Below are positions 36,918 through 50,770 of a stretch of 64,000 nucleotides of DNA, piece by piece. The DNA comes from Doryteuthis pealeii (Eukaryota; Mollusca; Cephalopoda; Myopsida; Loliginidae), in NCBI GenBank assembly GCA_023376005.1, contig CM042145.1:62467673-62531672 (forward strand). The letters run 5' to 3'. The notes beneath the pieces are model-generated. The model saw only the letters and a program-made list of their open reading frames with translations. It had not been told where the DNA came from and did no database searches. A program made the position numbers and the translations under genes. The stretch's first letter is position 1. Each line of letters begins with the position of its first letter.

Positions 36918-37249
36918 CGTTTTGTTGGTTTATCCATCTATCTATCTATATCGTTTTGTTTGTTTATCTATCTATCTACTTATCGAAAAATATCTATCTA
37001 TCTCAGTCTGTTCAAAACTATCTAAACAAGAAATATGACAAATTTCTATAAATAAACAAGAATTACAACAAATTACGATAATAAGAATTACAACAAAAAA
37101 AGAAAAATAAGAATTACGGCAAAAAAGGGTTTAATGTTTTTTTCTTTCGAATGGAAAGGTGGTGCCGAAACTTGGGGTCGTTATTTTAAAATTCACCGGG
37201 CAGCAATTTCGGAGGCAGGGGACTGGGACGAACTTCCTCATAAATTACC
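36761..37249. mobile_element. Fold-back element, copy 2 (GGTAATTT ends, 8-bp TSD)
   Basis: The 489 bp element has arms of about 90 bp (36761-36851 and 37160-37249) and the same ends as copy 1. GAAACAGC flanks it at 36753-36760 and 37250-37257. The interior has a CTAT-rich tandem repeat with a recurring atcgttttgtttgtttatc motif (36865-36980) and 'aagaattac' repeats. Confidence 0.93.
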
Positions 37250-37677
37250 GAAACAGCTTCACACCATCACCTGGGAATAGTGGGGAGCAGAAAGAAAGAA
37301 ACATTTAATGGTTAGAAAGTTAGTCTCGTAGATCCATTATTATTGTGTATATTTCAATTTTTAGATATCTTTGTAAATATAAATCAAATCTTCATAATTT
37401 TTGCACACAGCAAGAACCAATGATATTTAATGTGAAAAATATTTACTTTGTTGTATTTTTGTAGTTTCATCCGTACATATATACATACATGCATACAAAC
37501 TACCCTTTATATATGTATAGATAGATATAACCATTTTCTTTTCTTCCTCTTTTTATCTACATATCATTTCTATTGTCATTAATTAATGTGTAAATTTCAG
37601 TATCTTTTTTGTGGCGGCAATTCTACTTTCTGTCTTTACTTATTTATCTAAATGTCCAGTTTAATATTGGAAATCCT

Positions 37678-38172
37678 AGGCCCTTACTTAGGCTAGATGA
37701 TTGGTTGGCGAGGCCACCTCTTATCAATCGGCTGGTCCCATATAGCCCTAACGCCTATATGATTGCCCAGACCCTATTGCCCTTATGGCAAGCCTCAACC
37801 ATTTTTATCATAAATGTGCTTGAAGGCTGTGGCTGAAGGTCTTAATGTCCTGGGTATGATGTTAAACTCTATCTGATGGTGAAGGTCCAATTCTGAAGCT
37901 CTGGGGAATGTGGAGTACACCTTCATCACCATTACTCCCATGTCCACTCTGACCTGGGGTGGTAGTACCTGTTAGTGTCTTATCTATGAATTAAATTGAA
38001 AATAAATGAGTTTAAAAAAATATGTTTAGAAAAAATGTGATTAAAAAATATTTAAAAAGTTGAATTAAAAAAAAATAATTGAATACCCATCAAGCATAAA
38101 TAGAACAAAACTTCTTTTGCATAAAATAACCCAACGAGGGTTGACATGCCATAAAATCCAACAAACCAAACC
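37678..38172 (+). mobile_element. Family B element
   Basis: The sequence runs from gcccttacttaggctagatg through ctgaaggtcttaatgtcctg. The tail is caacgagggttgacatgcca then taaaatccaac. Confidence 0.87.
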
Positions 38173-38534
38173 AATATTGGAAATTCAGTGTTTAATATTT
38201 CTTTACCTGTAAATTTTTAAATTTAAAAAAAATTTTTTATTATAAAATTTTATGATTTAATTCAATTACTATTTGGTCGGATCTTTTGAAACCATTGGCA
38301 TGTTGTTGTTGATGTTTTTTTCTTTTTTTTCAAGTTTTTATAAATCAAATCCTCTAAAACAAATGTCTACTACTCTGGTTAAAATTTCATTATTTCCTTT
38401 TCACAAACTTCCACTCACATTACTGGTTTATGTTCCCATTATTATTATTACAATGATTATCATTAATAAACAGACCCAGTAATAATAATATAAAGTTTTG
38501 GGCATTGTAATTATGGTTACTGAGAAAACCCAGT

Positions 38535-38565
<31 letters not shown>

Positions 38566-39091
38566 GTTTTGAGAAAAAGGCTTTCTCTTCTTATGCTACA
38601 AAAGACTTGGCCAAATACATAACGCTGAGTAAAACAGAAAATGATCCTTGGTACACAAAGATGATACTTATTTTCTTTTGCAGCAAATAAAATGATTGCT
38701 GGGTGCAAGTGCTGTGCATTAACAACAATTGCAACAGCAATATGATCTCAAAACTATTTTAGCCACCAATGTGCTGCATCTGCCTTGTCCCCCACCCCTT
38801 TTGAAAAACAAACGCTCCCCCCCCCCGTCACACCAAACAAATGCAACAAAAATCATTCATTATTTTACCTTATACCATTATTGTTGTTGTTTTGATGATA
38901 GGTCATTGTTTACGTATTGTCAATGCCAAGATTTGACATGTTTCAACCGAGGCATTTTTATTTATTTATTTTTGGGATTTTTTAAAATTATTCATTTATT
39001 ATTATTTTTGCTTAAAGAAAAGTTGTTTAATTTAGAATTCTAGATGAAGAATAAAAATAAACATTTATTTTTACCTATATTATATTTTACT

Positions 39092-39631
39092 AGCAAAAGT
39101 ATATGCACCCTGGGCACAAGTATTTAAGTTTTAATATAATGAAATATTATATTAAATTAGAAAGACTAACAAAACTAAATAAGAACAAATATAAAAATAT
39201 CACACTTATTTTAATGTTAATGGATTTTTATATAAAATTATATATAGGATTACTTTTAATACGTTTGAGAATAATGATAGCATTAGAAATCAGTAACAGC
39301 AAATAATTATTTATTAAACCCACTTTTGTTAAAATCATTATGCAAATTATTCCCCCATATACTATGTAAATCTTTATTTCTTAGAGATAGATATGTAATA
39401 CATATTTCAGGATTTTAAATGCATTAATCATGGGCAGTTTTGCAGTAAATCTAACTCGGCTAGACTTTATTAGAAACATTGTTAATAAATAAGATGCTAA
39501 TTAAGATTAAATAATGACTATTTCATAATCAATGAGAATATAACTTAAATAACTAAGGGAATTGTGACGTCAGCGATGAAGTAGTTTTGGTAACAGACAG
39601 ACAGTTACATAATCTCCATTATAATAAGATT
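39092..39631 (+). repeat. Family F repeat, full copy
   Basis: The sequence runs from actagcaaaagtatatgcac to ataatctccattataataag. It is more diverged than the copy at 1109. Confidence 0.82.
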
Positions 39632-39694
39632 TATATTACCTTTTTATTTCCATGTTTATCATTATAATCATCAGATAAAATAAAGTATTGTTAT

Positions 39695-40109
39695 TATGTT
39701 TCCCTGAAAATAAGACATGGATCATATTAATTTTCACTCCAAAATACAACAATAGGGCTTGTTTTCGAGGGATGTCTTTTTCTTCATATATCGAAAAATG
39801 ACGTTATGAAGTAGAAAATTACAAAATTTCTAAATAAACAGAAATTAAAAAACAAAAATCTAAATTAGATTTTTTTTTTTTTTTTTTTTTTTTTAATGAT
39901 AAATTAACATTAATATTTTCTTTAATTTAAAAAAACTCATTAACGACAATTCATTAAAAAAATAATCATATCATCATCCCTGGAACTATGTTAATAAATG
40001 GGTTTCAAAATTCTTCTGCTCTCAATTAATTAGGGCTTATTTTGAGGGGAGGGTTTATATTAAAATCCTGAAAAATCACACAAGGTATTATTTTCGGGGA
40101 AACAGGGTA
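39695..40109. mobile_element. MITE-like element (tgtttccctgaaaataag ends)
   Basis: The left end tatgtttccctgaaaataag and the inverted right end (accctgtttccccgaaaata) form a TIR pair. The interior has agggcttgttttcgagggat and agggcttattttgaggggag. This end sequence is a pattern I associate with hAT-type non-autonomous elements found in many animals. No convincing 8-bp duplication was seen. Confidence 0.65.
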
Positions 40110-40302
40110 CATATGAAAAATATCTATATTAAAAGAATCCAAATGTATTCCTACCTAATGGAAATATCTCTAAAATAATCTATCAAGTTGTTTTGAAAAT
40201 TATAATGGATTTTACATTTTAAATATTTAATAAAATGAAACATGGTATTTTTCAAACAATTCAATATGTATTGCTACTTAATAGAAATATCCTAATTTTC
40301 TG

Positions 40303-40518
40303 AAGGGGAGTTGCCATGGCGTAGTGGCTAATGTGTTGGACTGTAACATTGTAGGGAGTTCAGATTCCAGTTCTATTACATTCACTTTAGGGGGAAAAGT
40401 ATGAAACCCTTAATTAACCCAACCATGGGTTAAATAGTAACACTATTGTTCTTCTATAGGGATAGCTTTGGCATTAAATAACCCACAAAGGTTGATATGC
40501 TATTAAAAAAAAAAAAAG
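40303..40518 (+). mobile_element. Family D SINE, intact
   Basis: The head gttgccatggcgtagtggct leads to the middle gggttaaatagtaacactat. The tail ggcattaaataacccacaaa then ggttgatatgctattaaa is followed by an A run (40503-40517). The tail matches the LINE fragment at 36.3 kb. Confidence 0.86.
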
Positions 40519-41186
40519 ACACCAACCAATCATTTCTGTCAACCATTGTATGATTTATGCAATGGCCAAGAAATGTTAAAAACATTCAGTTACTTTTACA
40601 ATTTTTATTGTACATATACAAAATCAGTTATGATAAATTACTGACACTTTTTATACACACACCACAGTGAGTGAGAAAGACTTATTATAAATACTAGCAA
40701 AAAAAAAAACAACCTCCAAGCAGTGTGAAATTTATTTTTGAAAGATATTGCCTGAAGTTGGGGGGTTAAAAATTCAATGTCAGTGGGTTTGTATCATAAG
40801 TAAGATCATCAAATTTATCAAAAAAAAAAAAAAAAAAAAAAAAAATCTGAAACAGAAACTTAGTTCTGTCCCTCTCAAATAAAATCTTGCATGCATCTAT
40901 TAATTATTAATTGAATAATTATTTTGAATATCTTACACAAATTTTACTCAAAATCGTAGGTATTTATTTATTTGTTAACTTTTTGTTACTGTAAAAGGGC
41001 GAGAGTAAAAAAAAAATTGATTACAAATTTCATAAATAATTTTTTCCATTTAAAATAATAATACAATTTTTTAATAATTTCATAGTTTATATATTTAAAT
41101 AATATATAGTTTATTTATTTAGATTATCATTATTACTATAGAAAGGATTCAAATGTTGAATTATAAGAAACAACTTTTATTTATCT

Positions 41187-41530
41187 TATTAATACTAGTT
41201 ATTCTTTATTCTATGTATTGTTGATTTTGGATATGGTGACATAGTTTCGGTTACAGACAAATAGAGACTGAATCTCCATTATTAATAGAGATAATAATCT
41301 ATTTTTAAAATTTATGTATCAATTTTAAATACTAAAAGTCATACAATAAATGTTACTAATATTCTAGGACAATATTCTTTTGCTTGATCTATTTCTGATT
41401 CTTTATTAATATATACTAGTAAGAATATATGCCATCCGCCGGGTGTAAGTATTTAAGTGGCAATGTAATGAAATATATTAAATTAAAAAAATCAATGAAA
41501 TCAAATAAGAATGCATATAAAATCATCCTA
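41187..41530 (+). repeat. Family F fragments: one 3' end, then one 5' end
   Basis: 41187-41290 is a family F 3' end (gacatagtttcggttacaga to gaatctccattattaatag). 41413-41530 is a 5' end (actagtaagaatatatgcca). Confidence 0.75.
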
Positions 41531-42751
41531 TAAGGATATATAAAAAAATGGCTCAAAATGACCTTTGCATCTAAAGTTACCTGTTATTTCCCTTAAATCA
41601 AAGACTTCTAAATATGTTTAATATTACATTTAAACAAAGGTTATCGTTTGGAGTGGATTGTGAAAATTAATGAGAATTCCAGCCGGGTGGAATGAGGTGG
41701 TATAGGACTTTAAGAGTTAACACACGTCTCTTTTTAAAAATATTGATATCTTAAAAGCTATATAAAATATAGTAAAAAAAATGTTTATAAATTGGCTAAA
41801 CATTTGGTTTTCCACTACAAGTGTAAATCAAAATGACAATTTATAGAATAGAAACACACTGACTCTGTGGTAAAGAAAACATTCTGGGTTCTATGGTTAG
41901 TAAAAAAGAATCATGCTTAGACATGAAAGTACCTATCACAATTGATTTTCTTGAAAAAGGTGTAATGATCCAATTTTCATTTGTGGATTTGTTTGTTACC
42001 AGAACAAAATAATTACAGAACAAAAATGTTTTTTTTTTTTTTTTTTTTTTTTTTAAATATCCACTTGAATTTACATTAATTTTTGTGTTTATGATGATTA
42101 TAAAAATCTGATTTTGGGGTTTGTTATGAAGCCAAAAGAAATCATATCGACTTATTAACTGCTTCATAAAATGAAGATAGTGTTTCTTATTGCCAACTCC
42201 TTAGGCAAATTCACCTTATTTATTGAACGGCCCTTGTGTGCATACGTGTGTATCTAATGGTTTTATGAATCAGTTTAGACTTTTCTTTTTGTGTGTTTAT
42301 ATCCCATTTGTTGAATCACTGCTTTCCTTTGTTGCTTTTAATATACGCTCTTTACTACATCTGAGAAGACAGAGGGTGTCATTAGTGATGTAATTACCTT
42401 GGGTCAATGGGCAGTTTTGGGTCTTTCAACATCATACTCCCATTGCCAGACTGACACTATCAGAGAAGATCAGTTTCTGATACAATCTCTAACTTTGTAA
42501 CACTAGAAGACACTTGGCTGTTATTGATTTTGGATGAGTGTAGAACACTCTACCGCACATCTGATTGGCTGTTGTTTTGTATAATTGTTAATGCTTTTAA
42601 ATTACAAAGTGCTAAACAAAGGTTGGCATTACAAATGCATTGAGAAAATAATTTTTTTAATTTTAATTTTTTAATTCAATTCAATATTTTCATTATCTTT
42701 GTGATATTTTGTTCATATTTTTATCTTGGACATTTTTTTTTTCTTTTTCAG

Positions 42752-42859
42752 ATAAAATGTTTTTTCAAAGAAGGAAATAAGGAACTGGGAATTGTCCAAA
42801 GATTTGCTTCTGGCTCCATGGCTGGAGCCATTTCTCAAACAATAATTTATCCAATGGAG
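42752..42859 (+). CDS. SCaMC: SCaMC exon: inter-repeat loop and transmembrane helix 3
   Basis: The exon has 36 codons in phase 0, with acceptor ttctttttcag after a long T-rich tract and donor GTAATG. The product IKCFFKEGNKELGIVQRF is the cytosol-facing connection between repeats 1 and 2. ASGSMAGAISQTIIYPME follows and is helix 3 with its GSMAGA packing motif and the start of the second carrier signature. That signature (P-M-E-V-L-K) is split by the intron: PME is here and VLK opens the next exon. The match to the SCaMC sequence RF-SGSMAGA-QT-IYPMEV is close. The donor (GAG|GTAATG) is weaker than the others. A longer open frame around this exon is only intron read-through. Confidence 0.94.
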
Positions 42860-42953
42860 GTAATGTTTTTTTTTGTTTTTTTTTTCATTTATACTTTAAC
42901 CATTTCTTCAATTATAAACTCTTTAATTGAATTTTCATTTTTAAAGATTTTCA

Positions 42954-43246
42954 AGTTAAATCGAACTTAACGGATCTAAATTGAACCATCGTATATCACT
43001 CCGCCAATAGAAAAATAAGGGAATTGACTGAATTTAATGAAATATTCAGTGTTAATATATTAATGAATAAAAGATATAATACATCAGTTATTTTATTTAA
43101 AAACTTTTACATTTTTTAGGTCAGTTAACTTTGAACCATGTATCTTTGGGAATCTGTGTTACGCTTCAAAGATATGTGGTTCCAAATCTTTCGACGGGGT
43201 GTCATATGATGATAGAATTTAGGTCCGTTAAGTTCAATTTAACCGA
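42954..43246. repeat. Inverted-repeat element in an SCaMC intron
   Basis: The sequence gttaaatcgaacttaacgga at left has its inverse tccgttaagttcaatttaac at right. It is about 292 bp with arms of at least 26 bp. Probably a MITE. Confidence 0.75.
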
Positions 43247-43298
43247 TTTTCAATTTACAAAAATACCACACACAAAATGTTTTTTAAAAATATGGATA

Positions 43299-43462
43299 AG
43301 GCTAGTTGCATTTTGCATTGCACTAATATCCTCGGGAATGGTATACATCCAGCTATTCTCCTTCCTGCTATGATTTATGGGTAAATAATAGGGCAGACAT
43401 GGCTCTTTAATCTTGGTATGGCGACTGGTCTAGAAGGAAAACTCTGAATTCAAATTTATGTA
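43299..43462 (+). mobile_element. Family C element, internal fragment
   Basis: The fragment has gcattgcactaatatcctcg to aaactctgaattcaaattt. Both ends are missing. Confidence 0.8.
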
Positions 43463-44042
43463 GTTATTTACTTTATTTTATTTTTTTTATTCATTTGATT
43501 AAAATGAAATTTATCACTCTTTAAAATTTTATCTATTGAAATTTTCTGTTGAAAGAATGGCAAGTACTAATTGTATTAAAATAAAATAGAAAGATAATTA
43601 CTATTTCATTTTAAATAACAATAACAACTTAAATACATCAATAAATATGGACCCTTATTTCCCTTTAATATTAAAACTGCTGATTTTATATGTAATTGTC
43701 CATTTTAAAATTTACCCATTATTCCTATTTATTGTGACTTCTTTAGTCAAGCTGCTCATTATTATCTTCTCTTGATTCTGCTCAGATATAAATTAAGATT
43801 CATCTTCACTTTACTTACCTCAAATAGAATTTGTCTATTTTTGTATCAAGACAACAATATCTCCCAAATTCTTTCTACTTGTCTTTCCATTAAGTCATTT
43901 ATTCAAATTGTATTTCTCTTCTCTTTAAACTTCAGTTATTCATAATCTTTGCCTAAAATGTTGCATCTTCTGAATTTTTTGTTCTCTTTGACTATATATA
44001 TATTATTTATTTATTTATTTAATTAAAAATAATCTATTTTAG

Positions 44043-45499
<1,457 letters not shown>

Positions 45500-45647
45500 A
45501 CTCTGAAAAAAATGTATCTAAGAAGAAACAAAGGAAGTGAAGAACCAAGCATATTTGTGATATTGGCCTGTGGTACAACCAGTAGCACATGTGGCCAACT
45601 GACCAGTTACCCACTGGCTTTGGTGAGAACCAGACTCCAAGCACAAG
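45500..45647 (+). CDS. SCaMC: SCaMC exon: transmembrane helix 5 and third signature
   Basis: The exon has 49 codons plus one base, with acceptor attttttag and donor GTAAAG. The product begins [17 protein letters not shown], the cytosolic connection. [20 protein letters not shown] follows as helix 5 (the CG-x(2)-SSTCGQL-SYP pattern is typical of SCaMCs). [11 protein letters not shown] is the third carrier signature, where the usual acidic residue is Ala (P-L-A-L-V-R). That replacement is also normal in vertebrate SCaMCs, so it is not damage. The last base G joins GC of the next exon as a Gly codon, the only phase 1 junction seen here. A family A SINE ends about 64 bp upstream of the acceptor, unusually close. 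Confidence 0.95.
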
Positions 45648-45788
45648 GTAAAGCTGTTACCACTTTTCACAATTAGTATCAAACGATTAGAATCAACAAT
45701 AAAAAAAGGTCAAATACATATATAAAGGGCAATTGGAGGTGTATGTATGTATAGATGTCCGGATGGAACTACAAAAATAAAACACCGC

Positions 45789-46382
45789 CCTGTCGCTGGG
45801 GCGTTAGAATGCACCAACTGCACCTCTGCAGAGGAGTAAGACTCCCCCAATGGGGCCCACCTGTTGGCCGTGGGTGGCGATCCGTGATGCTTAAGGATAG
45901 AGCCCAGGTGGATGAGCAGTTCATGACATGCAATACTCCACTTTGGTGGCCCTATCTTGGGCTAGACAGGCGCTAGGAGAGGCCCCCTCCGATCAATCAG
46001 CTGGTCACGTCAAGCCCTAGCACCTATATGATTTTCCCAACCCTATTGCCCTTATGGCAAGCCCCAATCCCTTTTTATCATATGGGTGCTAGAAGGCGGT
46101 GACTGAGTATCTACAAGTCCTGGGAATGACGTTAAACTCTATCTGATGGTGAGGTTCCAGGTTTGGGGAATGTGGAGCACCCCTTCATCACCATTGCTCT
46201 ATGGTCCACTCTGACCCGAAGTGGTAGTACCTGTTAGGGTCCCATCTATGGGTTAAATAGAAAAACATGAGTTTATAAACAAAATTGTATTATCCATTAA
46301 GAATTGATTTATTTCAAAACTTTATCGGCATTAAATAACCCACTGAGGTTGATATGCCGTAAAACAAAACAAACCAAACCAA
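45789..46382 (+). mobile_element. Family B element, LINE-like tail subtype
   Basis: The full copy runs from cctgtcgctggggcgttaga. The tail is ggcattaaataacccactga then ggttgatatgccgtaaaac, very close to the tail of the LINE fragment at 36.3 kb. Confidence 0.9.
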
Positions 46383-46807
46383 AAAAATAAAACAATTAAT
46401 GACAAAGTAAATATATGTACACATTAAATATGACCAGTTCTTGCTTTTTGTGTAAAAAATATTAAGATTTGATTTATATTTGAAGTTATTTAAAAATTAA
46501 AATATACATAGAAATAGCATTGAAATTCTACTTAAAAAATGTTCAGCATTTGTAAATCTCAGAAGTAAACAAATCAATACACCAGGGTTCTTCACCTCTA
46601 TCCATGAGTAGCCACTTCTAGTAACTTATATATTATCAAAACAAAAATAATGAAACTTAAAACAGTATGTAGGGGGATGACAAGTCTTTTGGATCACCTT
46701 GTAGAATGTGACTTTGTATTCCCCTTTACTGGTCTGATTTCTCGAAGTTATATAACTCTAACTTATTGAATGTTATTTTTAGAGTAGTTTCCCTTTGTTA
46801 GCTTATA

Positions 46808-47312
46808 ACACGTGGGTAGTGACCCATGATGCTTAAGGATGGTGGATCCCTGGTGGTTTTGCAGTCCATGACATGCAACACTCCACTTTGGCCCTTACAA
46901 ATCAAAGAGACCCCCTACCAATCAATCGGCTGGTCATGTCAAGACCTAGCACCTATATGATTGTCCCCCTATTGTTCTTATGGCAAGCTCCAACCCTTTT
47001 TATCATATATGTGCCATAAGGCAGTGGCTGAGGGTCTTAATGTCCTGGGTATGAAGCTAAACACTATCTGATGGTAAAGTTCCAATTCTGGAGCTCTGGA
47101 GTACCCCTTCATCACCATTACTCCCAGGTCCACCCTAACCCGGAGTGGTAGTACCTGTTAAGGTCCCATGGGTTAGATAGATCAAATAATGAGTATCAAA
47201 AAAATGTTTAAAAAGAATTGAATACTCAACAAGAATGAATAAAACAGAATGTCTTCAGCATAAAATAACCCAACAAGGGTTGACATGCTGTAAAACCCAA
47301 CCGACCAAGTTA
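46808..47312 (+). mobile_element. Family B element, 5' truncated
   Basis: The start is aacacgtgggtagtgaccca. The tail is caacaagggttgacatgctg then taaaacccaacc. Confidence 0.88.
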
Positions 47313-47525
47313 ATTTCAAGTTCACATATCAGGTGTTCTAAGATGCATTCAGATGATAATTCATCTTAATTAGTTTTTTAGTTTTTTTTATACAGGAGAG
47401 GACTCTATAGGGTCTCACCATTATTTATTTGCAAATGATAATTTTATAGACGTTAATGGCTTTAAAGCAAGTAAAATATAAAAACTGTTTTTTCATCATA
47501 TGATTTTCTTTGAATTTCAATATTA

Positions 47526-48703
47526 GGGTGAGTCAAAAGTTTTGCAATATTTTGGTATTTGATAGTTTGTGGTGCATGTATCACATGACTGAAGCAGTTC
47601 AAGCTGTGGAAGATTACTGCTGTATTTTGGTAGTTGGTGTGCTAACACTTTGTGTATGGCTTCTCTCTCTGTGTGTGATTTGAAAGCCACACAGATGAAC
47701 GTGCAATGTAGTTTATTTCAGGAACTTTTTGCTATACAAGTTTGGACGGAGCCATAAAGCTGCAGAAGCAACTGAAATCATTTGTTGCAAGAAAGGTGAA
47801 GGTGTAGTTGATCACAGTATAGTAACCAGATGTTCAAGAAATTTCGCTCATGTTGCAAAAACCTTGAGTATCAGGCCAGGTCATGTAGGCCTAAAATTGG
47901 ATTCTGAGGCCATAGTTCAAGCCATAGAAGTAAATGTAGTGAGTTTAGTATAGTTTGTCACCTTTTTATAACCTTGTCAAAAAGCATCTGGAGCTGCTTA
48001 ATCGTACCTCATGTTACCATGATATTCTGTTTTTTTGTTTTTTGTTTTTTTAATTTTTTTTTTGTGATGACATTCACCGTGTGTCAGTTGAGACAACTTC
48101 ATCCAACAAATTCACCTAAGGTGAATTCATGGAACGAGTAACAAAGGAATAGGAAATTCCCAAGCAGCATATCCTGGTCAAGGGAAGGAGATGCCCAACT
48201 GTTTTTGGCATACTTGACACTGCATCTATGGAAAATCTGCAGCAGACAAGTGCTTATCCCTGTTAGGGGAAGGAGATGCCCTTGTTTGCCACAGATTTTA
48301 TGCAGATGCAGTGACAAGTATGCCAAAATCCGTTGATTCCTGATGATGATGGAGACACTCTTTGGATTTTTTTTTGGTTGTGGCCCTAATACCACTGGGT
48401 GCCAGATCTGTCCACCTTGGGTGATCCTACCAGGACCTTAAGTTCCTGACAACATGACTCTGACACTACCAAGTTTACACATCCCTGCCGTGATGAGAAA
48501 GGGTTAGACTTTAGAAATAATATGCTGGATGGCCATTGAGCTTCCTCATACAATTACTTATACAGGTAACAACTAGTTCTGTTGGTGAAAGATCTGAAAA
48601 CTGATGAGGCCAAGCTTCCTCTGTCCTTTTTTGTTCTGCAAGTTGTCTAGCCACCCTCCTCACCAGACAAAATCTGATATTGCAAAACTTTTGACTCACC
48701 TTC
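47526..48703 (+). mobile_element. Mariner with TIRs, carrying an inserted family E element
   Basis: The left end agggtgagtcaaaagttttg and the inverted right end (caaaacttttgactcacctt) are near-perfect TIRs. The + strand frame at 47729-47953 includes FGRSHKAAEATEIICCKKGE and GEGVVDHSIVTR, a degraded mariner helix-turn-helix region. The catalytic domain is missing. A ~435 bp family E element (48062-48497) sits inside. Confidence 0.82.
48062..48497 (+). repeat. Family E repeat inside the mariner element
   Basis: The copy shares ctacatccaacaaattcacc-like, cagatgcagtgacaagtatg and gatgatgatggagacactc blocks with the copy at 12.8-13.2 kb in opposite orientation. It carries a partial internal duplication (gggaaggagatgcccaactg and aggggaaggagatgcccttg). 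Confidence 0.75.
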
Positions 48704-48780
48704 GTAATTACTGAATAATTTTATTTTTTTATTCTGTATTTGACTTTTTGTTTTCTTTTTTTTTTTTTTTTCTTTCACAG

Positions 48781-48953
48781 GCAGCACATCTCGAACAATG
48801 TCTGGAATGTTCAAAGAAATTTTGAGGAATGATGGTTTTCCCGGACTTTATCGTGGGCTGACCCCTAATTTTATGAAGGTGGCCCCTGCTGTCAGTATCA
48901 GTTATGCTGTCTATGAACAAATAAGAAGAACTCTAGGAGTGACCACAACTTAG
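48781..48953 (+). CDS. SCaMC: SCaMC terminal coding exon
   Basis: The acceptor is tctttcacag after an almost pure T tract. Two bases complete a Gly codon, then 56 codons and TAG (48951-48953) follow. The product includes the repeat 3 matrix helix ([19 protein letters not shown]) and helix 6 ([21 protein letters not shown]). The tail is [12 protein letters not shown]-x-GLYRG-TPNFMKV-PAVSISY-VYE is the conserved end of SCaMC carriers, and the short tail after TLGV matches the family's usual length. This fixes the 3' end of the reading frame inside the window. Confidence 0.96.
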
Positions 48954-49411
48954 CACCTCCATTGAGACCTTTTTAGAGACTATAATGTTATCATGCTGTG
49001 GAAAGTAGACAGGGTGATGATCACTTTTTTTGCGGTGGGTGAAACGTCTGTTGAATATACTGGCCAGCCACTAATACTCACCAAGTCATCACCTAGTCAT
49101 TTCCGCACTTTATCCATTATTGTAAACAATTATTATTACTATTATTACTAACTCTGCACTTAATGGTATGCAGGTTATTTGGTGAAGAGATTCGGAAGAC
49201 ACAACAAAAAATCAACTAAAAAACAAAAAAAAAAAAAATATCCGATAGGGTGGAGTGTGGGCCATGATGTAGGAATGTGTACAGAGAAGAGATGGAAACT
49301 TTTTTTTTATGTTGTTGTTGTTTTAATCTTTTTATACATTTAATAAATGTTAATTTTTTTTTAAAATCTAAAAACACAAAAAAAACAAAAAAGAAAATTT
49401 GATTAAATAAA
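48954..49411 (+). other. SCaMC: SCaMC 3' UTR with two candidate poly(A) signals
   Basis: Non-coding sequence follows the stop. AATAAA hexamers at 49342-49347 and 49406-49411 are the first candidates for cleavage signals. Both lie in A/T homopolymer-rich sequence, so either could be chance, and the UTR may extend further into the repeats downstream. A (CCA)n tract follows at about 49490-49512. Confidence 0.45.
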
Positions 49412-49904
49412 TTGCTGAAGGCTTAAACTTTAAATCATGGCATGGTCAACCACTAAAAAAAAAAAGAAAAAAAAAAGTCTCATTATCACCGCCACCACCA
49501 CCACCACCACCATTCACCCATATATCCAAGCCCCAGTTTGGCTAGGTAAGGCCTAAACCTCCTCTTGTGACCCTATGTAATGGCTCTCTTCCCTAAAAGT
49601 TGTTGCTGGCTGTTGCTTCATCAAATGTAAAAGTCTCATCTTTATTTATTTTTTTAACTTTAAATTCTAATTGAATATTTACTGGATCCAAAAAAAAAAC
49701 AAAACCTATCAACACTGCTAATGTTTATTTTTTAGCTGCATGCTCGGATTTATCCCTGAGCAAGTTTGAATATAATTTTATTTAAAAACATTGTTTTTAA
49801 TTTTTTTTATATTTCTTTTTTTTATAGTCATCATAAAAAAATAATACTGTCTCTTTTATTTCTTTTGATTTTTAATTTCCTAGTAATGTGTCGTATTTTT
49901 GGTT

Positions 49905-50133
49905 TATTGAAGTTTTGAACTGGATTTTTAGCAAAGAAATTGTTGTGTCTGAGTTATGAAATAACAATATTGAAATCTGGAAGAAAAGGACAACATAGGT
50001 TTATTACCGTTTTGGTACAAAAGATATAAATTAAATAGTCCAACATGCAGCTCTTTAACACCAATAATTAAATCTCTGTAGCAAGACTAGCTATTACTCG
50101 ACCACTCCCTCATGTAGTCCGTATTATTTATGT
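49905..50133 (+). repeat. Segment R, copy 1, downstream of SCaMC
   Basis: The sequence gaagttttgaactggatttt to ccgtattatttatgt is repeated at 51143-51375 and, in part, at 51538-51745. Confidence 0.85.
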
Positions 50134-50610
50134 ATCATCATAAAAAAGTACTGTTTATTTATTTTTTATTTTTTAATTACCTAGTTATGTCATATTTGGC
50201 TTGGTTCACATCTCCACCAATCATTTCCTAATTCTATGATGAGTGGTATGGTTACCTGAGTTTGGGCAGCACCCGGTGTGGATCATTCTTAGTCTGGTTT
50301 ACTTACAAATGGTCACAAGTCCCTCACACAATAATGGGAGGGTCCAAGTCATTAGGGATTTAATTACCTGAAAACACTTTTTTTTTAAAGTTTTTAATTT
50401 AAATTTATTTTAAAAATAAATTTTAGTTTTCTTGTAAATCTGGTAAATAATATCTAAAAGTAACTTTCTAATTTAAATATCTTGATATTAAAAGAAAGAT
50501 ATTTTCAGATATTGTAATCTTAATTTGCAGGATTATAAATTTTAAATGATATATATATATATATATATAAAAAATGAATTGGAAGATTAAAGTTTTTTCA
50601 GATATTCTGT

Positions 50611-50770
50611 TTGGAATGGAGTGGTAGTACCTGTTAGGCTTCCATTATGGATTAAATAGAAAAAAATGTGTTTAAAAAATATTGAGTACCTCTGAAGAAA
50701 GAATAAAACAAACGTCTTCAGCAGAAAATAACCCAACAAGGGTTGACATGCTGTAAAATCCAACCAACTG
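50611..50770 (+). mobile_element. Family B element, 3' fragment
   Basis: Only the last 160 bp remain, from ggaatggagtggtagtacct to caacaagggttgacatgctg. Confidence 0.85.

Larger units (their letters stand above)
42860..44042 (+). other. SCaMC intron, 1.2 kb
   Basis: The intron starts GTAATG and ends ttttag. It contains a 290 bp inverted-repeat element (42954-43245) and a partial family C copy (43299-43460). Confidence 0.85.
45648..48780 (+). other. SCaMC intron, 3.1 kb
   Basis: The intron starts GTAAAG and ends tcacag. It is largely filled by two family B elements (45789-46380 and 46808-47312) and a mariner with an embedded family E element (47526-48703). Confidence 0.85.

Noticed and set aside
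42701..42970. 89-residue open frame around an SCaMC exon
   Set aside because: Only 42752-42859 is coding. The flanking Phe-rich parts are intron sequence outside the AG/GT boundaries.
48099..48395. 98-residue reverse-strand open frame
   Set aside because: It lies inside family E within a mariner element, is not maintained in the related copy at 12.8-13.2 kb, and has no recognisable domain.
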